Of a stretch of 64,000 nt of DNA, positions 1 through 10,526 are shown piece by piece. The notes below the pieces were generated by a model, which was not told the origin of the DNA, did not search any database, and saw only the letters and a list, made by a program, of their open reading frames with translations. The stretch is from Methylovulum miyakonense HT12. GTDB lineage: Bacteria; Pseudomonadota; Gammaproteobacteria; Methylococcales; Methylomonadaceae. The position numbers and the translations under genes were made by a program. The stretch covers positions 124,220-188,219 of the forward strand of contig NZ_KB913025.1 of NCBI RefSeq assembly GCF_000384075.1, given 5' to 3'. Each line of letters opens with the position of its first letter. Position 1 is the first letter of the stretch.

Positions 1-2269
1 CCCGATTGCCAAAGTCGCCGCCAAACTGGCGGTGGGCTTTACCTTGGACGAGTTGCAAAATGAGATCACGGGCGGCGCGACACCCGCCTCATTTGAGCCT
101 AGCATTGACTATGTCGTGACCAAGATCCCGCGCTTCACCTTTGAAAAATTCCCGCAAGCCGATGACCGTTTGACCACACAAATGAAATCGGTCGGCGAAG
201 TCATGGCGATAGGCCGCACTTTCCAGGAATCCCTGCAAAAAGCCTTGCGGGGTTTGGAGATCGGCATCAGCGGCCTGGATGAAATCATCGACCTGAATGC
301 CGACGAGGCCTTGGATAAAATCCACAGGGAAATGCGCCATCCCGGGCCCGACCGTCTGCGCTATGTTGCCGACGCTTTCCGTATCGGCATGGGCCTCACC
401 GAAATCCACGAAGTCTGTAAAATCGACCCGTGGTTTTTGGCACAAGTGGAGGATTTGGTGCTGTCCGAAAAAGCTTTGGCGACCAAAACCTTATCAACGC
501 TAAAAACAGGCGAGCTGTATAAGCTAAAACGCAAAGGCTTCTCCGATGTGCGTTTGGCAAAATTATTGGACACTTCGGAAATCGAAGTGCGCAACACCCG
601 CCACAAGCAAAACATCCGCCCGGTCTATAAGCGCATTGACTCCTGCGCGGCGGAATTTGCCTCCGACACGGCGTACCTATACTCAACCTATGAGGAAGAA
701 TGCGAAGCGCGGGTAACTGACAAGGAAAAAATCATCATCCTCGGTGGCGGCCCCAACCGTATCGGCCAAGGTATCGAATTTGACTATTGCTGTGTCCACG
801 CGGCACTGGCCCTGCGTGAAGATGGTTACGAAACCATCATGATCAACTGCAACCCTGAGACCGTGTCCACCGATTTTGACACCTCGGACCGTTTGTATTT
901 TGAACCCTTGACCTTGGAAGACGTGTTGGAAATCGTCCATCTGGAGCAGCCAAAGGGCGTGATTGTCCAGTACGGTGGACAAACCCCGCTCAAACTGGCC
1001 CGTGCCTTGGAAGCGGCGGGCGTGCCTATCATCGGCACCTCGCCGGATTCGATAGACTTGGCGGAAGACCGCGAGCGTTTCCAAAAATTGCTTGAACGCT
1101 TGCAGCTGAAACAACCGCCAAATGCGACCGCCCGCTCCACCGAGCAGGCGGTCAATGCCGCGAAAGAGCTAGGTTATCCGCTGGTGGTGCGTCCGTCTTA
1201 TGTGCTGGGCGGACGGGCGATGGAAATTGTCGTCAACGAAGAAGGCTTGCAGCGTTATATGAAAGAAGCGGTGAGCGTTTCTAATGACTCGCCGGTATTG
1301 CTTGACCGCTTCTTGGACGACGCCGTGGAAATGGACGTTGACGCCATTTACGATGGCGAACGCGTCCTGATTGGTGGCCTGATGGAACATATCGAACAGG
1401 CAGGCGTGCATTCCGGCGACTCCGCCTGTTCCCTGCCGCCTTATGACCTGCCGGCGCATCTTCAAGACCAACTCCGCGAACAAGTTGCCAGAATGGCGGA
1501 AGCCTTGGGTGTGCGCGGCTTAATGAACACCCAGTTTGCGATCCAAGGCGAAGACATTTATGTGCTGGAAGTCAACCCTAGGGCTTCCCGGACGGCGCCG
1601 TTCGTGTCCAAGGCCACGGGTTACGCGTTGGCAAAAATCGCCGCACGGGTGATGGTCGGGCAAACGCTAGAGCAACAAGGCGTCACCGAAGAACGTATCC
1701 CTGATTATTTTTCCGTCAAAGAAGCGGTGTTCCCGTTTGTGAAATTCCCTGGCGTCGACCCTTTATTGGGGCCGGAAATGAAGTCGACAGGCGAAGTCAT
1801 GGGCGTGGGCAAGACTTTCGGTGAAGCGTTTGCCAAATCACAACGTGCCGCCGGCGTCAATCTGGACCATAGCGGCAAAGTCTTGATCAGTATCCGTGAT
1901 GGCGACAAAGCGAAAGCGCCCGAAATCGCCCGCATGTTGGTGGCCAAAAAATATGAAATCGTCGCCACGGGCGGAACGGCAAGATACCTTAAAGAGAACG
2001 GCATCACCTGCGAATTGGTTTACAAGGTCAATGAAGGAAGGCCTAACACGGTGGATATGATCAAAAATGGGCAAATCCAACTGATCATCAACACCACGAT
2101 CGGCAAAAAAGCCATTTCCGATTCCTTCACGATGCGCCGCGAAGCCCTACAAAACCGGGTGCCCTATTACACCACCATGGCGGGGGCGCGGGCTGCGTGC
2201 TTTGCCTTGGGCGAACTGGATGCGGGGGACGTGTCATGTTTACAGGATTTGCATAAAAGCTTATGTTGA
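1..2269 (+). CDS. carB: Carbamoyl-phosphate synthase large subunit (3' part)
   Basis: The reading frame is open from the first bases, so this is the last ~755 residues of a protein usually ~1070 aa long. CarB makes carbamoyl phosphate from bicarbonate, ATP and CarA-derived ammonia, for arginine and pyrimidine synthesis. Visible parts are the end of the first synthetase half, the oligomerisation region, the second ATP-grasp half (glycine-rich [26 protein letters not shown] near the metal/ATP site) and the C-terminal MGS-like allosteric domain with ATGGTARYL, where ornithine and UMP act in homologues. The true start lies outside the window. greA follows 58 bp downstream, a common gammaproteobacterial order. 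Confidence 0.97.
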   Translation, partial: PIAKVAAKLAVGFTLDELQNEITGGATPASFEPSIDYVVTKIPRFTFEKFPQADDRLTTQMKSVGEVMAIGRTFQESLQKALRGLEIGISGLDEIIDLNADEALDKIHREMRHPGPDRLRYVADAFRIGMGLTEIHEVCKIDPWFLAQVEDLVLSEKALATKTLSTLKTGELYKLKRKGFSDVRLAKLLDTSEIEVRNTRHKQNIRPVYKRIDSCAAEFASDTAYLYSTYEEECEARVTDKEKIIILGGGPNRIGQGIEFDYCCVHAALALREDGYETIMINCNPETVSTDFDTSDRLYFEPLTLEDVLEIVHLEQPKGVIVQYGGQTPLKLARALEAAGVPIIGTSPDSIDLAEDRERFQKLLERLQLKQPPNATARSTEQAVNAAKELGYPLVVRPSYVLGGRAMEIVVNEEGLQRYMKEAVSVSNDSPVLLDRFLDDAVEMDVDAIYDGERVLIGGLMEHIEQAGVHSGDSACSLPPYDLPAHLQDQLREQVARMAEALGVRGLMNTQFAIQGEDIYVLEVNPRASRTAPFVSKATGYALAKIAARVMVGQTLEQQGVTEERIPDYFSVKEAVFPFVKFPGVDPLLGPEMKSTGEVMGVGKTFGEAFAKSQRAAGVNLDHSGKVLISIRDGDKAKAPEIARMLVAKKYEIVATGGTARYLKENGITCELVYKVNEGRPNTVDMIKNGQIQLIINTTIGKKAISDSFTMRREALQNRVPYYTTMAGARAACFALGELDAGDVSCLQDLHKSLC

Positions 2270-2327
2270 CCAAGCGTTTAAGTTAATAAAAAACCAGGAC
2301 AAAATAATTTAGTGGAGTTGTTGGAAG

Positions 2328-2804
2328 ATGAGTAAAGTACCCCTTACCGTAAAAGGCGCGGAAAAGTTACGCGCAGAATTGGAAGAATTAAAGTCAGTCG
2401 TTAGGCCGCGCATCATTAATGCCATCGCCACCGCAAGGGCGCATGGTGATTTAAAAGAAAATGCCGAATACCATGCCGCTAAAGAACAGCAAAGTTTCGC
2501 CGAAGGGCGTATTGCGGAAATTGAAGGCAAACTGGCCAACGCGCAAATCATTGATGTCACCAAAGTCGACGCCAACGGCAAAGTCGTGTTTGGGGCAACG
2601 GTTGCACTGGAAGATATTGACGCGGAAAAACGGGTCACTTATCAAGTCGTTGGCGAAGACGAAGCCAATATCAAAGAAGGCCGCATTTCCATAGGCTCAC
2701 CCATTGCCCGGGCCTTGATCGGTAAAGAAGCGGGCGACGTGGTGATTGTCAAAGCACCTGCCGGCAATATTGAATACGAAATCATTTCAATTGAATATAT
2801 CTGA
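2328..2804 (+). CDS. greA: Transcription elongation factor GreA
   Basis: A 158-aa protein, the normal GreA length. The N-terminal coiled coil (roughly residues 1-75) carries the acidic tip region and the family stretch [18 protein letters not shown]; the C-terminal FKBP-like domain ends in [13 protein letters not shown]. GreA enters the RNA polymerase secondary channel and stimulates cleavage of backtracked transcripts. The ATG is preceded by a GGAAG-like ribosome site. It is probably co-transcribed with carB. Confidence 0.96.
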   Translation: MSKVPLTVKGAEKLRAELEELKSVVRPRIINAIATARAHGDLKENAEYHAAKEQQSFAEGRIAEIEGKLANAQIIDVTKVDANGKVVFGATVALEDIDAEKRVTYQVVGEDEANIKEGRISIGSPIARALIGKEAGDVVIVKAPAGNIEYEIISIEYI

Positions 2805-2835
2805 CCGGCAAGCACATTAAGCCCTGGAACGGTTT

Positions 2836-2864
2836 GTGGAGACGCTGCCCCGCAACGTCTCCAC
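2836..2864. terminator. Stem-loop between convergent greA and yhbY
   Basis: A 9-bp perfect stem (GTGGAGACG / CGTCTCCAC) with an 11-nt loop lies between the convergent ends of greA and yhbY. There is no clear T-tract on either strand, so a role as a bidirectional terminator or RNA-stabilising hairpin is inferred from position only. Confidence 0.4.
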
Positions 2865-2921
2865 TGGCTCTTAATTGCTTAGGCAGACAAGCCCAAACTC
2901 AAAGCCCCCTAAATTGGACAG

Positions 2922-3194
2922 TCATTTCTTTGGGTTCAAGCGGTACAAAACCGTAACCTGACCAATCGACTGAATCAACTCCGCGCCAGTCGCCGCACAC
3001 ATTTTTTCGCTTATCTCCTTGCGTTCATCACGTTCGGCGCGTATTTTAACTTTAATAAGCTCGTGGCTATTTAAGGCCAGATCGACCTCGGCAAGGACTG
3101 CGTCAGTCAAGCCTGACTGGCCAACCATCACCACGGGTTTTAAGGCATGGGCATTGGCGCGTAGTTGTTTCTTATCTACAGAGTTCACTCTCAC
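2922..3194 (-). CDS. yhbY: YhbY family RNA-binding protein (CRM domain)
   Basis: A 90-aa single CRM-domain protein. It opens like the family (LRANAHALKPVVMVGQSGLT, the KPVV..G..G region that contains the RNA-contacting loop) and ends in QVTVLYRLNPKK. In E. coli YhbY binds pre-50S ribosomal particles. It is divergent from rlmE, with only 43 bp between the two starts, so the pair share a short promoter region, the usual arrangement in gammaproteobacteria. Confidence 0.93.
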   Translation of the reverse strand: MRVNSVDKKQLRANAHALKPVVMVGQSGLTDAVLAEVDLALNSHELIKVKIRAERDERKEISEKMCAATGAELIQSIGQVTVLYRLNPKK

Positions 3195-3237
3195 TTCCTA
3201 CAATTCAAAATATTAATTCTACACTAAACAAAGGGCT

Positions 3238-3855
3238 ATGGGACGAAGTAAAAGCAGCACACGTTGGATGCAGGAACATTTTGATGACGAATACGTCAGA
3301 ATGGCGCAAGCGCAAGGTTACCGCTCACGGGCGGTATTCAAACTAAGTGAAATCCAAGAGAAGGACCAACTGATAAAACCGGGGATGAACATTATTGATT
3401 TAGGTGCGGCGCCTGGCGGCTGGTCGCAATTTGCAAAGCCGTTGATAGGAAAAAACAACAAATTGATCGCTTTGGATATTTTGCCGATGGAACCGTTGGA
3501 AGGCGTGGATTTTATCCAAGGCGATTTTCGCGAAGAAGAGGTGTTGGCCGAACTTTATAGGGTGTTGGACAACGCACCTATCAACCTGGTGATGTCAGAC
3601 ATGGCGCCCAACATGAGCGGCAACAATAGCGTTGACCAACCACGGGCCATTTACCTGGGGGAATTGGCGTTAGACACGGCAAGAACCGTGTTGGCGAAAA
3701 ACGGCAGTTTCCTCGTGAAATTATTTCATGGCGAAGGCTTTGAAGCCTTCCATCGGGACGTGCAACAATCTTTTAACAAAGTGGTCATCCGCAAACCCAA
3801 AGCATCAAGGCCTCGTAGCAATGAAGTTTATATTTTGGCAAAAGGCTTTAAATAA
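3238..3855 (+). CDS. rlmE: 23S rRNA (uridine-2552-2'-O) methyltransferase RlmE
   Basis: A 205-aa protein of the FtsJ/RrmJ family, which methylates the ribose of U2552 in 23S rRNA within the 50S subunit using S-adenosylmethionine. The SAM-binding glycine motif [11 protein letters not shown] is clear. The catalytic K-D-K-E set can be placed: the lysine before SEIQEKDQL, Asp in SDMAPNMSG, Lys in [10 protein letters not shown] and Glu in RSNEVYI. It sits directly upstream of ftsH, as in E. coli. Confidence 0.96.
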   Translation: MGRSKSSTRWMQEHFDDEYVRMAQAQGYRSRAVFKLSEIQEKDQLIKPGMNIIDLGAAPGGWSQFAKPLIGKNNKLIALDILPMEPLEGVDFIQGDFREEEVLAELYRVLDNAPINLVMSDMAPNMSGNNSVDQPRAIYLGELALDTARTVLAKNGSFLVKLFHGEGFEAFHRDVQQSFNKVVIRKPKASRPRSNEVYILAKGFK

Positions 3856-3930
3856 GGCTTGATCGCCCATAGATCTGTAGCTATCGAGCGGATTCTACAG
3901 ACAAATAACCACAGTCTGGATGATAAGTCC

Positions 3931-3939
3931 TGATATAAT
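3931..3939 (+). promoter_or_regulatory. Extended -10 promoter candidate upstream of ftsH
   Basis: TGATATAAT reads as an extended -10 (TGn followed by TATAAT), about 46 bp before the ftsH start, in the AT-rich gap after rlmE. No convincing -35 hexamer is seen, which is acceptable for extended -10 promoters. Confidence 0.4.
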
Positions 3940-3984
3940 TTAACAAATGTTTTAAACCGAGCGGTTCAAGCCTAGGGCGTGTTT

Positions 3985-5895
3985 GTGAACGATATGATAA
4001 AAAATATAATCTTGTGGGTCGTCATTGCGATTGTGCTGATGTCCCTCTTTAATAATTTTGCCCCCCAAGGTGAACGGTCTGATTCTGCGCTGTCCTATTC
4101 GCAGTTCATCGAGTCTGTGAAGGCAGGCCAAGTCCAGCAAGTGATGATTGACGAACATGTCATCAAGGGCAAAATGCAGGGCGGCCAAATGTTTAAAACT
4201 TACGCGCCTTCAGATCCCCATTTGGTTGATGACTTATTGGCAAACGGCGTGGAAATCAAAGCCGTGCCGCCAGAACAACCCTCATTGATCATGCAGTTGC
4301 TGGTGTCCTTTGGCCCGATGCTGCTGTTAATTGCCGTGTGGGTGTTTTTCATGCGCCAAATGCAAGGCGGCGGGGCGGCTGGCCGGGGAGCCATGAGCTT
4401 TGGCAGAAGCAAAGCGCGGATGTTGGAAGAAGACCAGATTAAGGTGACTTTTGCCGATGTGGCAGGCTGTGATGAAGCCAAGGAAGAAGTCGAAGAAATG
4501 GTCGATTTTTTGAAAGACCCCGCTAAATACCAAAAATTAGGCGGCAAAATCCCGCGCGGCGCGTTGATGATAGGCCCCCCAGGCACAGGCAAGACATTGT
4601 TGGCACGGGCGATTGCAGGTGAAGCGAAAGTGCCGTTTTTCACCATCTCCGGTTCGGATTTTGTGGAAATGTTTGTCGGCGTCGGGGCTTCACGGGTACG
4701 CGATATGTTCGAACAGGCGAAGAAACACGCGCCTTGCATTATTTTTATCGACGAGATTGATGCCGTAGGCCGCCAACGCGGTGCCGGTTTAGGCGGCGGC
4801 AATGACGAGCGTGAACAGACCTTGAACCAATTGCTGGTGGAAATGGACGGTTTTGAAGGCAATGAAGGCATTATAGTCATCGCCGCCACTAACCGCCCTG
4901 ACGTGCTGGACAAGGCCTTGTTACGTCCGGGCCGTTTTGACCGCCAAGTGACTGTGGGCTTGCCTGATGTCCGTGGCCGTGAGCAAATCCTTAACGTCCA
5001 CATGAAAAAAGTCCCCGCCTCGGAAGATGTCGAAGTCAAATACATCGCCCAAGGCACCCCTGGTTTTTCAGGGGCGGACTTGGCCAACTTGGTCAATGAA
5101 GCGGCTTTGTTTGCAGCCCGCATGAATAAACGGGTCGTCAGCATGTTTGACCTGGAAAAAGCCAAAGACAAACTCATTATGGGTGCGGAACGGCACACGA
5201 TGGTCATGGGCGATAAAGAAAAGAAAATGACCGCCTATCATGAAGCCGGACATGCTATTGTCGGCAAACTGGTGCCTGAACATGACCCGGTTTATAAAGT
5301 CAGCATCATGCCTAGAGGCCGTGCGTTGGGCGTGACCATGTTCCTGCCTGAAAAAGACCAATACAGCGCCAGCAAACAAAAACTGGACAGCATGATTTCC
5401 AGTTTATATGGCGGGCGTATCGCCGAAGAACTTATCTTTGGTTGGGAACAGGTCAGCACAGGGGCGTCCAACGACATCGAACGGGCCACCGAACTGGCAC
5501 GGAACATGGTTACCAAATGGGGCTTGTCCCAACGTTTGGGGCCACTCGCCTATAGTGAAGAAGAAGGCGAAGTATTTTTGGGCCGCTCTGTGACCCAGCA
5601 TAAAACCGTAGCGGAAGAAACCTCCCATACCATTGATGAGGAAATACGTTCTTTCATTGACCGCAACTACAAACGTGCGGAAGGGATTATTAAAGAAAAT
5701 ATTGACATCCTTCATGCGATGGCCGCCGCCTTAATGAAATATGAAACCATTGATAAAGACCAAATCGAAGATTTGATGGCCCGTAGGCCGGTAAGGGATC
5801 CCCAAGGCTGGCTTGATATACCACCGAGAAACGGCCATAAAGCAGATGATATAAAGGATGATAAAATCATTGGCGGGGCGGCTGAACAAAGCTAG
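3985..5895 (+). CDS. ftsH: ATP-dependent zinc metalloprotease FtsH
   Basis: A membrane AAA+ protease that degrades SsrA-tagged, regulatory and damaged membrane proteins. Two membrane segments (about residues 3-22 and 100-120) flank the periplasmic domain. Walker A GPPGTGKT, Walker [15 protein letters not shown], the SRH region [20 protein letters not shown] and the zinc motif HEAGH are all intact. The GTG at 3985 (then AACGATATG) is chosen because AGGG lies 7 bases before it; an upstream GTG at 3979 and an ATG at 3994 are alternatives. Length ~636 aa is normal. A terminator follows, so glmM is a separate unit; folP, often between the two genes, is absent. Confidence 0.97.
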   Translation: MNDMIKNIILWVVIAIVLMSLFNNFAPQGERSDSALSYSQFIESVKAGQVQQVMIDEHVIKGKMQGGQMFKTYAPSDPHLVDDLLANGVEIKAVPPEQPSLIMQLLVSFGPMLLLIAVWVFFMRQMQGGGAAGRGAMSFGRSKARMLEEDQIKVTFADVAGCDEAKEEVEEMVDFLKDPAKYQKLGGKIPRGALMIGPPGTGKTLLARAIAGEAKVPFFTISGSDFVEMFVGVGASRVRDMFEQAKKHAPCIIFIDEIDAVGRQRGAGLGGGNDEREQTLNQLLVEMDGFEGNEGIIVIAATNRPDVLDKALLRPGRFDRQVTVGLPDVRGREQILNVHMKKVPASEDVEVKYIAQGTPGFSGADLANLVNEAALFAARMNKRVVSMFDLEKAKDKLIMGAERHTMVMGDKEKKMTAYHEAGHAIVGKLVPEHDPVYKVSIMPRGRALGVTMFLPEKDQYSASKQKLDSMISSLYGGRIAEELIFGWEQVSTGASNDIERATELARNMVTKWGLSQRLGPLAYSEEEGEVFLGRSVTQHKTVAEETSHTIDEEIRSFIDRNYKRAEGIIKENIDILHAMAAALMKYETIDKDQIEDLMARRPVRDPQGWLDIPPRNGHKADDIKDDKIIGGAAEQS

Positions 5896-5916
5896 GCTGC
5901 CACGTAAATTAGTCCT

Positions 5917-5952
5917 AAAAAAGGGGGAGGCTTAAAACCTCTCCTTTTTTTT
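5917..5952 (+). terminator. Rho-independent terminator of ftsH
   Basis: An A-run, a GGGGGAGG / CCTCTCC stem with G-T wobbles, a short TTAAAA loop, and a run of eight T residues. It lies 22 bp after the ftsH stop. Confidence 0.85.
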
Positions 5953-5982
5953 AAGCCATTTTTCTGAAACCAGTGGATAACT

Positions 5983-7323
5983 ATGACAAAAAAATATTTT
6001 GGTACTGACGGCATCAGAGGCAAAGTCGGTGAGCCGCCCATAACTGCCGACTTCCTGTTAAAACTAGGTTGGGCGACCGGCCGAGTTTTCGCCAATGAAC
6101 GGCATGACTTTGTATTGGTCGGCAAGGACACGCGTATTTCAGGTTATATGTTCGAATCCGCTTTGGAAGCGGGATTAACCGCCGCAGGCGTCGACACCCG
6201 GCTATTAGGCCCCATGCCGACACCGGGCATTGCTTACCTGACACGCACACTAAGGGCGCAAGCGGGCATAGTCATCAGCGCCTCCCATAACCCCTATTAC
6301 GACAATGGCGTGAAGTTCTTTTCAGTACAGGGGACTAAATTACCCGATGATATAGAGAAGGAAATCGAACACTATATGGATTCCCCCATGACGACAGTGG
6401 ACTCGGCGCACTTAGGCAAAGCGAAACGCTTGGAGGACGCCGCCGGCCGCTATATTGAATATTGTAAAGCCAGCGTCCCGACGCGGCTCGATTTCGACCA
6501 CATGAAAATCGTCGTCGATTGCGCCCATGGCGCCACATATCACATTGCCCCCCATGTTTTTAGTGAAATAGGCGCCGAAGTCATCAGCATCGGTGTCCAA
6601 CCCAACGGCCTAAACATTAATGACAACTGCGGCGCCACCAAGCCAGAAATGCTGGCGGCGACCGTTTTGGCAAACCATGCGGATTTGGGCATAGCCCTGG
6701 ACGGTGACGGTGACCGCCTGATCATGGTTGACCATAAGGGCGAAATAGTTGATGGCGATGAACTGATTTACATTATCGCAAAATCCAGGCTCTCTTCCGG
6801 CCAAATGGCCGGGCCTGTTGTGGGCACATTAATGACCAATTTAGGGATGGAACATGCTTTAGCCCAACTTGGCATCCCACTGCTAAGGGCAAAAGTAGGC
6901 GACCGTTATGTCATGGAACTGCTGACCAAACACAATGGCATTTTAGGCGGGGAAAATTCAGGCCATATCATTTGCCTGGATAAAACCACCACGGGGGACG
7001 GCATCATCGCCGCCCTGCAAGTCCTGGCAGAAATGCAATACAGCGGCCAATCGCTCCATGAACTAAAATCAGGGATGCAAAAATACCCACAAATCCTTAT
7101 CAATATCAAAACCGCCAAAAAAGTCAACCTAGATCACTATGACGGTATCCAACAAGCTGTCAAAGCGGTTGAAAATAAATTGGGCGACAAAGGGAGGGTG
7201 CTACTACGGACATCAGGAACGGAGCCGTTAATTCGCGTCATGGTTGAAGGCGAACAGGGGGACGCAGTCAATAATTACGCCCAGCAACTCGCCGAAGCGG
7301 TGAAGAGCGCAATCGGTGCTTGA
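5983..7323 (+). CDS. glmM: Phosphoglucosamine mutase
   Basis: A 446-aa protein that converts glucosamine-6-phosphate to glucosamine-1-phosphate for peptidoglycan and LPS precursors. It opens with [15 protein letters not shown], the family start. The active-site phosphoserine loop is [12 protein letters not shown], the metal loop DGDGDRL, the sugar-binding loop GGENSGHI, and the C-terminal phosphate loop [14 protein letters not shown]. All four catalytic regions are complete. It starts 30 bp after the ftsH terminator. Confidence 0.97.
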   Translation: MTKKYFGTDGIRGKVGEPPITADFLLKLGWATGRVFANERHDFVLVGKDTRISGYMFESALEAGLTAAGVDTRLLGPMPTPGIAYLTRTLRAQAGIVISASHNPYYDNGVKFFSVQGTKLPDDIEKEIEHYMDSPMTTVDSAHLGKAKRLEDAAGRYIEYCKASVPTRLDFDHMKIVVDCAHGATYHIAPHVFSEIGAEVISIGVQPNGLNINDNCGATKPEMLAATVLANHADLGIALDGDGDRLIMVDHKGEIVDGDELIYIIAKSRLSSGQMAGPVVGTLMTNLGMEHALAQLGIPLLRAKVGDRYVMELLTKHNGILGGENSGHIICLDKTTTGDGIIAALQVLAEMQYSGQSLHELKSGMQKYPQILINIKTAKKVNLDHYDGIQQAVKAVENKLGDKGRVLLRTSGTEPLIRVMVEGEQGDAVNNYAQQLAEAVKSAIGA

Positions 7324-7377
7324 ATTCAACCCTGTTAGCCTATATCATAGGCGGCTTTATTCTATGTGGAGGTAATG

Positions 7378-8127
7378 ATGCGTCAGTCACTGGTTATCGG
7401 CAATTGGAAAATGAATGGGACTCGTGCTAGTGCTGATTCGCTTGCACAAGGTATTTTGGCAGGATTAGGTGAAAATACCGCAGGGATCGCCGTATGCGCA
7501 CCTTATGTTTTCTTGCCCAACGTTAGCGAAATCACCAAAGGCAGCCGCTTGGCCTTAGGCGCACAAAATGTCGCCGACCAAGCTTCAGGCGCCTACACGG
7601 GTGAAGTGTCCGCCTCCATGTTAAGCGAATTCGGCTGTACTTATGCTTTAGTAGGGCATTCCGAAAGGCGCAGCTATTACGGCGACACCGACGCATCAGT
7701 TGCCGCGCGTTTCTGCCAAGCCCAAGCCCAAAACATCATCCCCGTGTTATGTATTGGCGAAACCCTGGAAGAACGCGAACAAGAACAAACTTTCGCCGTA
7801 GTTGAAAAACAATTGGACGCTGTCATTGGCCTTGCAGGCATAGCGGCTTTTGCCAATGCCGTCATTGCTTATGAACCGGTTTGGGCCATTGGCACAGGCA
7901 AAACAGCCAGTGACGCCCAAGCCCAAGAAGTGCACCAACACATCCGTGAATACATCGCCGCAAAAGACCAAACAATAGCCGACAAAATCCAAATCCTATA
8001 CGGCGGCAGCGCCAAGCCAGACAATGCAAAAGGCTTGTTTGCCATGCCGGATATTGATGGCGGCTTAATTGGTGGGGCTTCGTTGGATGCGGAATCCTTT
8101 TTAAAGATATACCATTCAGTCAAGTAG
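7378..8127 (+). CDS. tpiA: Triosephosphate isomerase
   Basis: A 249-aa TIM-barrel enzyme interconverting dihydroxyacetone phosphate and glyceraldehyde-3-phosphate. Catalytic residues are present: Lys in GNWKMNG, His in VGHSERR, and Glu in [11 protein letters not shown], followed by the mobile loop. The ATG at 7378 is chosen over an upstream GTG/ATG because GGAGG lies 5 bases before it and it gives the family N-terminus [14 protein letters not shown]. secG follows 10 bp downstream, the usual tpiA-secG pair. Confidence 0.97.
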   Translation: MRQSLVIGNWKMNGTRASADSLAQGILAGLGENTAGIAVCAPYVFLPNVSEITKGSRLALGAQNVADQASGAYTGEVSASMLSEFGCTYALVGHSERRSYYGDTDASVAARFCQAQAQNIIPVLCIGETLEEREQEQTFAVVEKQLDAVIGLAGIAAFANAVIAYEPVWAIGTGKTASDAQAQEVHQHIREYIAAKDQTIADKIQILYGGSAKPDNAKGLFAMPDIDGGLIGGASLDAESFLKIYHSVK

Positions 8128-8137
8128 TTTAACTTTC

Positions 8138-8803
8138 ATGTATCAAATCATTATAGTCATTCATGTATTGCTGGGTTTAGGCATAATAGGCCTAATCCTT
8201 ATTCAGCAAGGAAAAGGGGCTGATGCGGGAGCTTCTTTTGGTTCAGGCTCATCAGGTTCAGTTTTTGGGGCACAGGGAGCAGGGTCATTTTTATCAAGAA
8301 CGACAGCGACCCTAGCCACACTATTCTTTATTACTAGCTTAGGACTGGCCATCCTCAATGGCAGACAAGGCGCAGCCTATGATTTGATGAGTTCAGAGGC
8401 CGTTAAAAAAGACCCTATTGGCATTCCCCAAGCCGATAGCCCAAAAACTGCCGAAAGTGCTCCAATAGCGACAGAAACAAAAACGGAAGAAATGCCTTTG
8501 ACATCTTCAACGCCTGTCATAAAACAAGCCATTGAACAAATGTCAGAAAATCCGGCAGCAATCCCAAGCCCTGCAACTACGGAAGCCAAACCGCCTGAAA
8601 GCAGCGTGCCAGCCACTACCCCTGAAATTAAAGAGACTGTGGTGCCTAAAGCTGAAGAGATTAAAACCGTTGAACCCTTAAAGGTTGACGAGAAAAAAGC
8701 AGCCGCCAGCCCAGCGGAAAAAAACAAAAAAGAAGCAAAGAAAACTGTTAAAGAAAAAAAGAAAAAAACAGTGACTGATAAAAATGAAACCGTGAAAAAA
8801 TAG
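8138..8803 (+). CDS. secG: Preprotein translocase subunit SecG with a long acidic/basic tail
   Basis: The first ~75 residues are a normal SecG: one membrane helix ([20 protein letters not shown]), the conserved [24 protein letters not shown] linker region, and a second helix ([16 protein letters not shown]). SecG helps SecYE and SecA in Sec-dependent export. The remaining ~140 residues are a Pro/Glu/Lys/Thr-rich low-complexity tail ending in many lysines. Typical SecG is ~110-150 aa, so 221 aa is long. The tail carries no recognised domain and would lie in the periplasm if SecG has its usual topology. Confidence 0.93.
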   Translation: MYQIIIVIHVLLGLGIIGLILIQQGKGADAGASFGSGSSGSVFGAQGAGSFLSRTTATLATLFFITSLGLAILNGRQGAAYDLMSSEAVKKDPIGIPQADSPKTAESAPIATETKTEEMPLTSSTPVIKQAIEQMSENPAAIPSPATTEAKPPESSVPATTPEIKETVVPKAEEIKTVEPLKVDEKKAAASPAEKNKKEAKKTVKEKKKKTVTDKNETVKK

Positions 8804-8815
8804 TTATCGCTTCAT

Positions 8816-8900
8816 GCCGATGTGGTGAAATTGGTAGACACGCCATCTTGAGGGGGTGGTGACGCAAGTCATGCCGGTTCAAGTCCGGCCATCGGTACCA
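8816..8900 (+). tRNA. tRNA-Leu (GAG)
   Basis: An 85-nt class II tRNA. The 5' and 3' ends pair in the acceptor stem and CCA is encoded. The anticodon arm is CCATC-TTGAGGG-GGTGG with GAG at 8850-8852. A long variable arm and a GGTTCAAGTCC T-loop are seen. It lies 12 bp after secG, a standard gammaproteobacterial arrangement. Confidence 0.96.
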
Positions 8901-8933
8901 AATAAAGGTTTTAAGAGAACCAAAGAAATATAA

Positions 8934-8968
8934 GAACCCGCAAGTTATCTGGCTTAGCGGGTTTTTTA
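8934..8968 (+). terminator. Rho-independent terminator after tRNA-Leu
   Basis: AACCCGC / GCGGGTT stem, a loop of about 15 nt and a T6 tract. It ends the tpiA-secG-tRNA-Leu unit and marks the left limit of the accessory island. Confidence 0.85.
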
Positions 8969-9321
8969 TTGTCCAACGAAATGCATAAATCACACTCCAG
9001 ACAATGACACAATTCGTGATACTGGCTAAAGTAGCCTAAGAACATATCACAACGATGCCGCAAAATAGCCGGGAAACTCAATAATGACGCGGCTTACAGG
9101 GTAACTACCAGCCTGCGCCATGATTTATTTAAAAACAAATTGATCCCCATTTGTGGCTCATCAAGCCCACCAAAACAAAACCAACAACTTACTGTTCGTC
9201 CTTAGCCGGGCTTATCGAGGGATTTAATCAGACTTTCCTTAAACTCACGACATAAGCGCTACGCCCCCTAAAATCACCTTTGCCGATCTTGTAGTCCGTC
9301 AGACAAAAAAAACATTCACCA
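8969..9321. other. Non-coding stretch at the left edge of the island
   Basis: About 350 bp without a credible gene. No tRNA-end duplication, IS end or strong hairpin was recognised. The last bases before 9322 are A-rich. Confidence 0.6.
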
Positions 9322-9870
9322 ATGGCCATTAAAAAACCAGAGCTATACAGTTCACTATGGAGAAGCTGCGACGAATTGCGCGGCGGTACGGATGCTTCCC
9401 AGTACAAAGATTATGTGCTGGTGCTGCTGTTCATCAAATACGTCAGCGACAAATATGCAGGCATCCCCTACGCGCCTATCACCGTCCCCGAAGGTGCGGG
9501 CTTTAAAGACATGGTCGCGCTCAAGGGCAAACCCGATATTGGCGACCAGATCAACAAAAAAATCATCGATCCAATAGACAAAGCTAACAAATTATCAATC
9601 GCTGTCGATTTCAATGACCCGGTCAAGCTCGGCAGCGGCAAGGGAATGGTGGAGAAACCCACCAGCCTGATTGCCATCTTCGAAAATCCGGCGCTGGATT
9701 TTTCCAAGAACCTCGCCGAGGGCGGCTATGCACCTGAAAATTTTAATGTTGTCCGTCAACTCGCCATCAACCTGCTAAAAAAGGAACCTTCTAAACTGAG
9801 CATTAAGCGTAAACGCTTTAAAGCTGTATTAAGTGATCAATTTAGAGAGAATGTGATTTTTTCAACCTGA
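9322..9870 (+). pseudogene. hsdM N-terminal fragment fused to an ISAs1-type transposase tail
   Basis: Residues 1 to ~135 match the N-terminus of a type I R-M methylase (LYSSLWRSCDELRGG, DYVLVLLFIKYVSDKYAG, then the FNDPVKLGSGKGMVEKP and LAIFE.P.LDFSKNLAEG region). The helix bundle ends there and the catalytic SAM/NPPF part is missing. From about YAPENFNVVRQLAINLLKKE to the stop the sequence instead resembles the C-terminal end of ISAs1-family (H-repeat) transposases. The ORF is therefore a chance in-frame fusion made by IS insertion and deletion. It is not a copy of the intact hsdM at 23240-24808: the two N-termini are clearly different, so a second, lost type I system is implied. Confidence 0.8.
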
Positions 9871-9891
9871 CATTTATATGAGCTTGCCCTG
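9727..9891 (+). mobile_element. Right-end remnant of an ISAs1-family insertion sequence
   Basis: It encodes the last ~48 residues of the transposase (KKEPSKLSIKRKRFKA...) and, after the stop, an end sequence finishing in GCTTGCCCTG at 9891. That ending resembles the CCCTG-type ends recalled for this family. Everything from the left end to the catalytic DDE region is gone. The recombinase sequence resumes directly after it. Confidence 0.6.
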
Positions 9892-10363
9892 ATTGACCCT
9901 ACCGAAGAAAAACGTAAACAACGTATTCGAGGTATCACATTGCAAGAATTATTAAACAGATACCTGACAGACAAAAGAGACTTAAGGGAAGCATCGAAAC
10001 TCGATTACACCAAAAAAATGAATCAAGGCTTTTCAGATTGGATGAACAAGCCAATTGATACTATTACCCGTGACATGGTGATGACACGTCGTAACCAGCT
10101 TGAAGGCGGCAGGGACAACAAAATGCGCGTGTTGCGCCTGTTGATGAAATATGCCGTTGACGCACTTAAGGCGCTAGAAGAAAACCCGGTTGACGTATTG
10201 CGTGATGGCGGTTTATGGGGAAAACCCAAACGCAAAAAACGCATGGTTTCCAGTGATAACCTGAAAGACTGGTATGCCGCTGTGTTAAGTTTGGAAAATG
10301 AGAAAGCCAAAGTGTATTTGCTACTTTTGCTGCATACAGGACTAAGGGATCAGGACGTCCGCT

Positions 10364-10440
10364 ATTTATTAATCGTCCCAAAAGTTCGCGCACAGTATGA
10401 TTAGGGTACTGTGCGCGAACTTTTGGGATGATTAATAAAT
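10364..10440. repeat. 77-bp near-perfect hairpin element inside the integrase gene
   Basis: Two 34-bp arms (10364-10397 and 10407-10440) match as inverted repeats at 33 of 34 positions around a 9-nt loop. The arms contain CCCAAAAGTTCGCGCACAGT. The element has no coding capacity. It looks like a MITE-like element or two fused IS ends. Confidence 0.85.
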
Positions 10441-10453
10441 CCAATCAATAAGT

Positions 10454-10526
10454 TATTAATTTTTTATCAGTAATCGCAAGACCCATTTTAAAATTTCTTG
10501 GTGCGATTACTGATGAAAAATTAATA
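10454..10526. repeat. Second hairpin element, 73 bp, 13 bp after the first
   Basis: Arms of 25 bp at 10454-10478 and 10502-10526 are inverted repeats at 24 of 25 positions, with a 23-nt AT-rich loop. The arms contain CAGTAATCGCA and end in TATTAAT. Its sequence differs from the first hairpin, so two different small elements occupy the same interruption. Confidence 0.85.

Noticed and set aside
4200..5207. 335-codon minus-strand ORF opposite ftsH
   Set aside because: Mirror ORF of a strongly conserved gene, Ser/Pro-rich as typical for antisense frames.
8816..8900. tRNA-Leu as the integration site of the island
   Set aside because: No second copy of the tRNA 3' end (GGTTCAAGTCCGGCC) was found within the window, so it cannot be supported.
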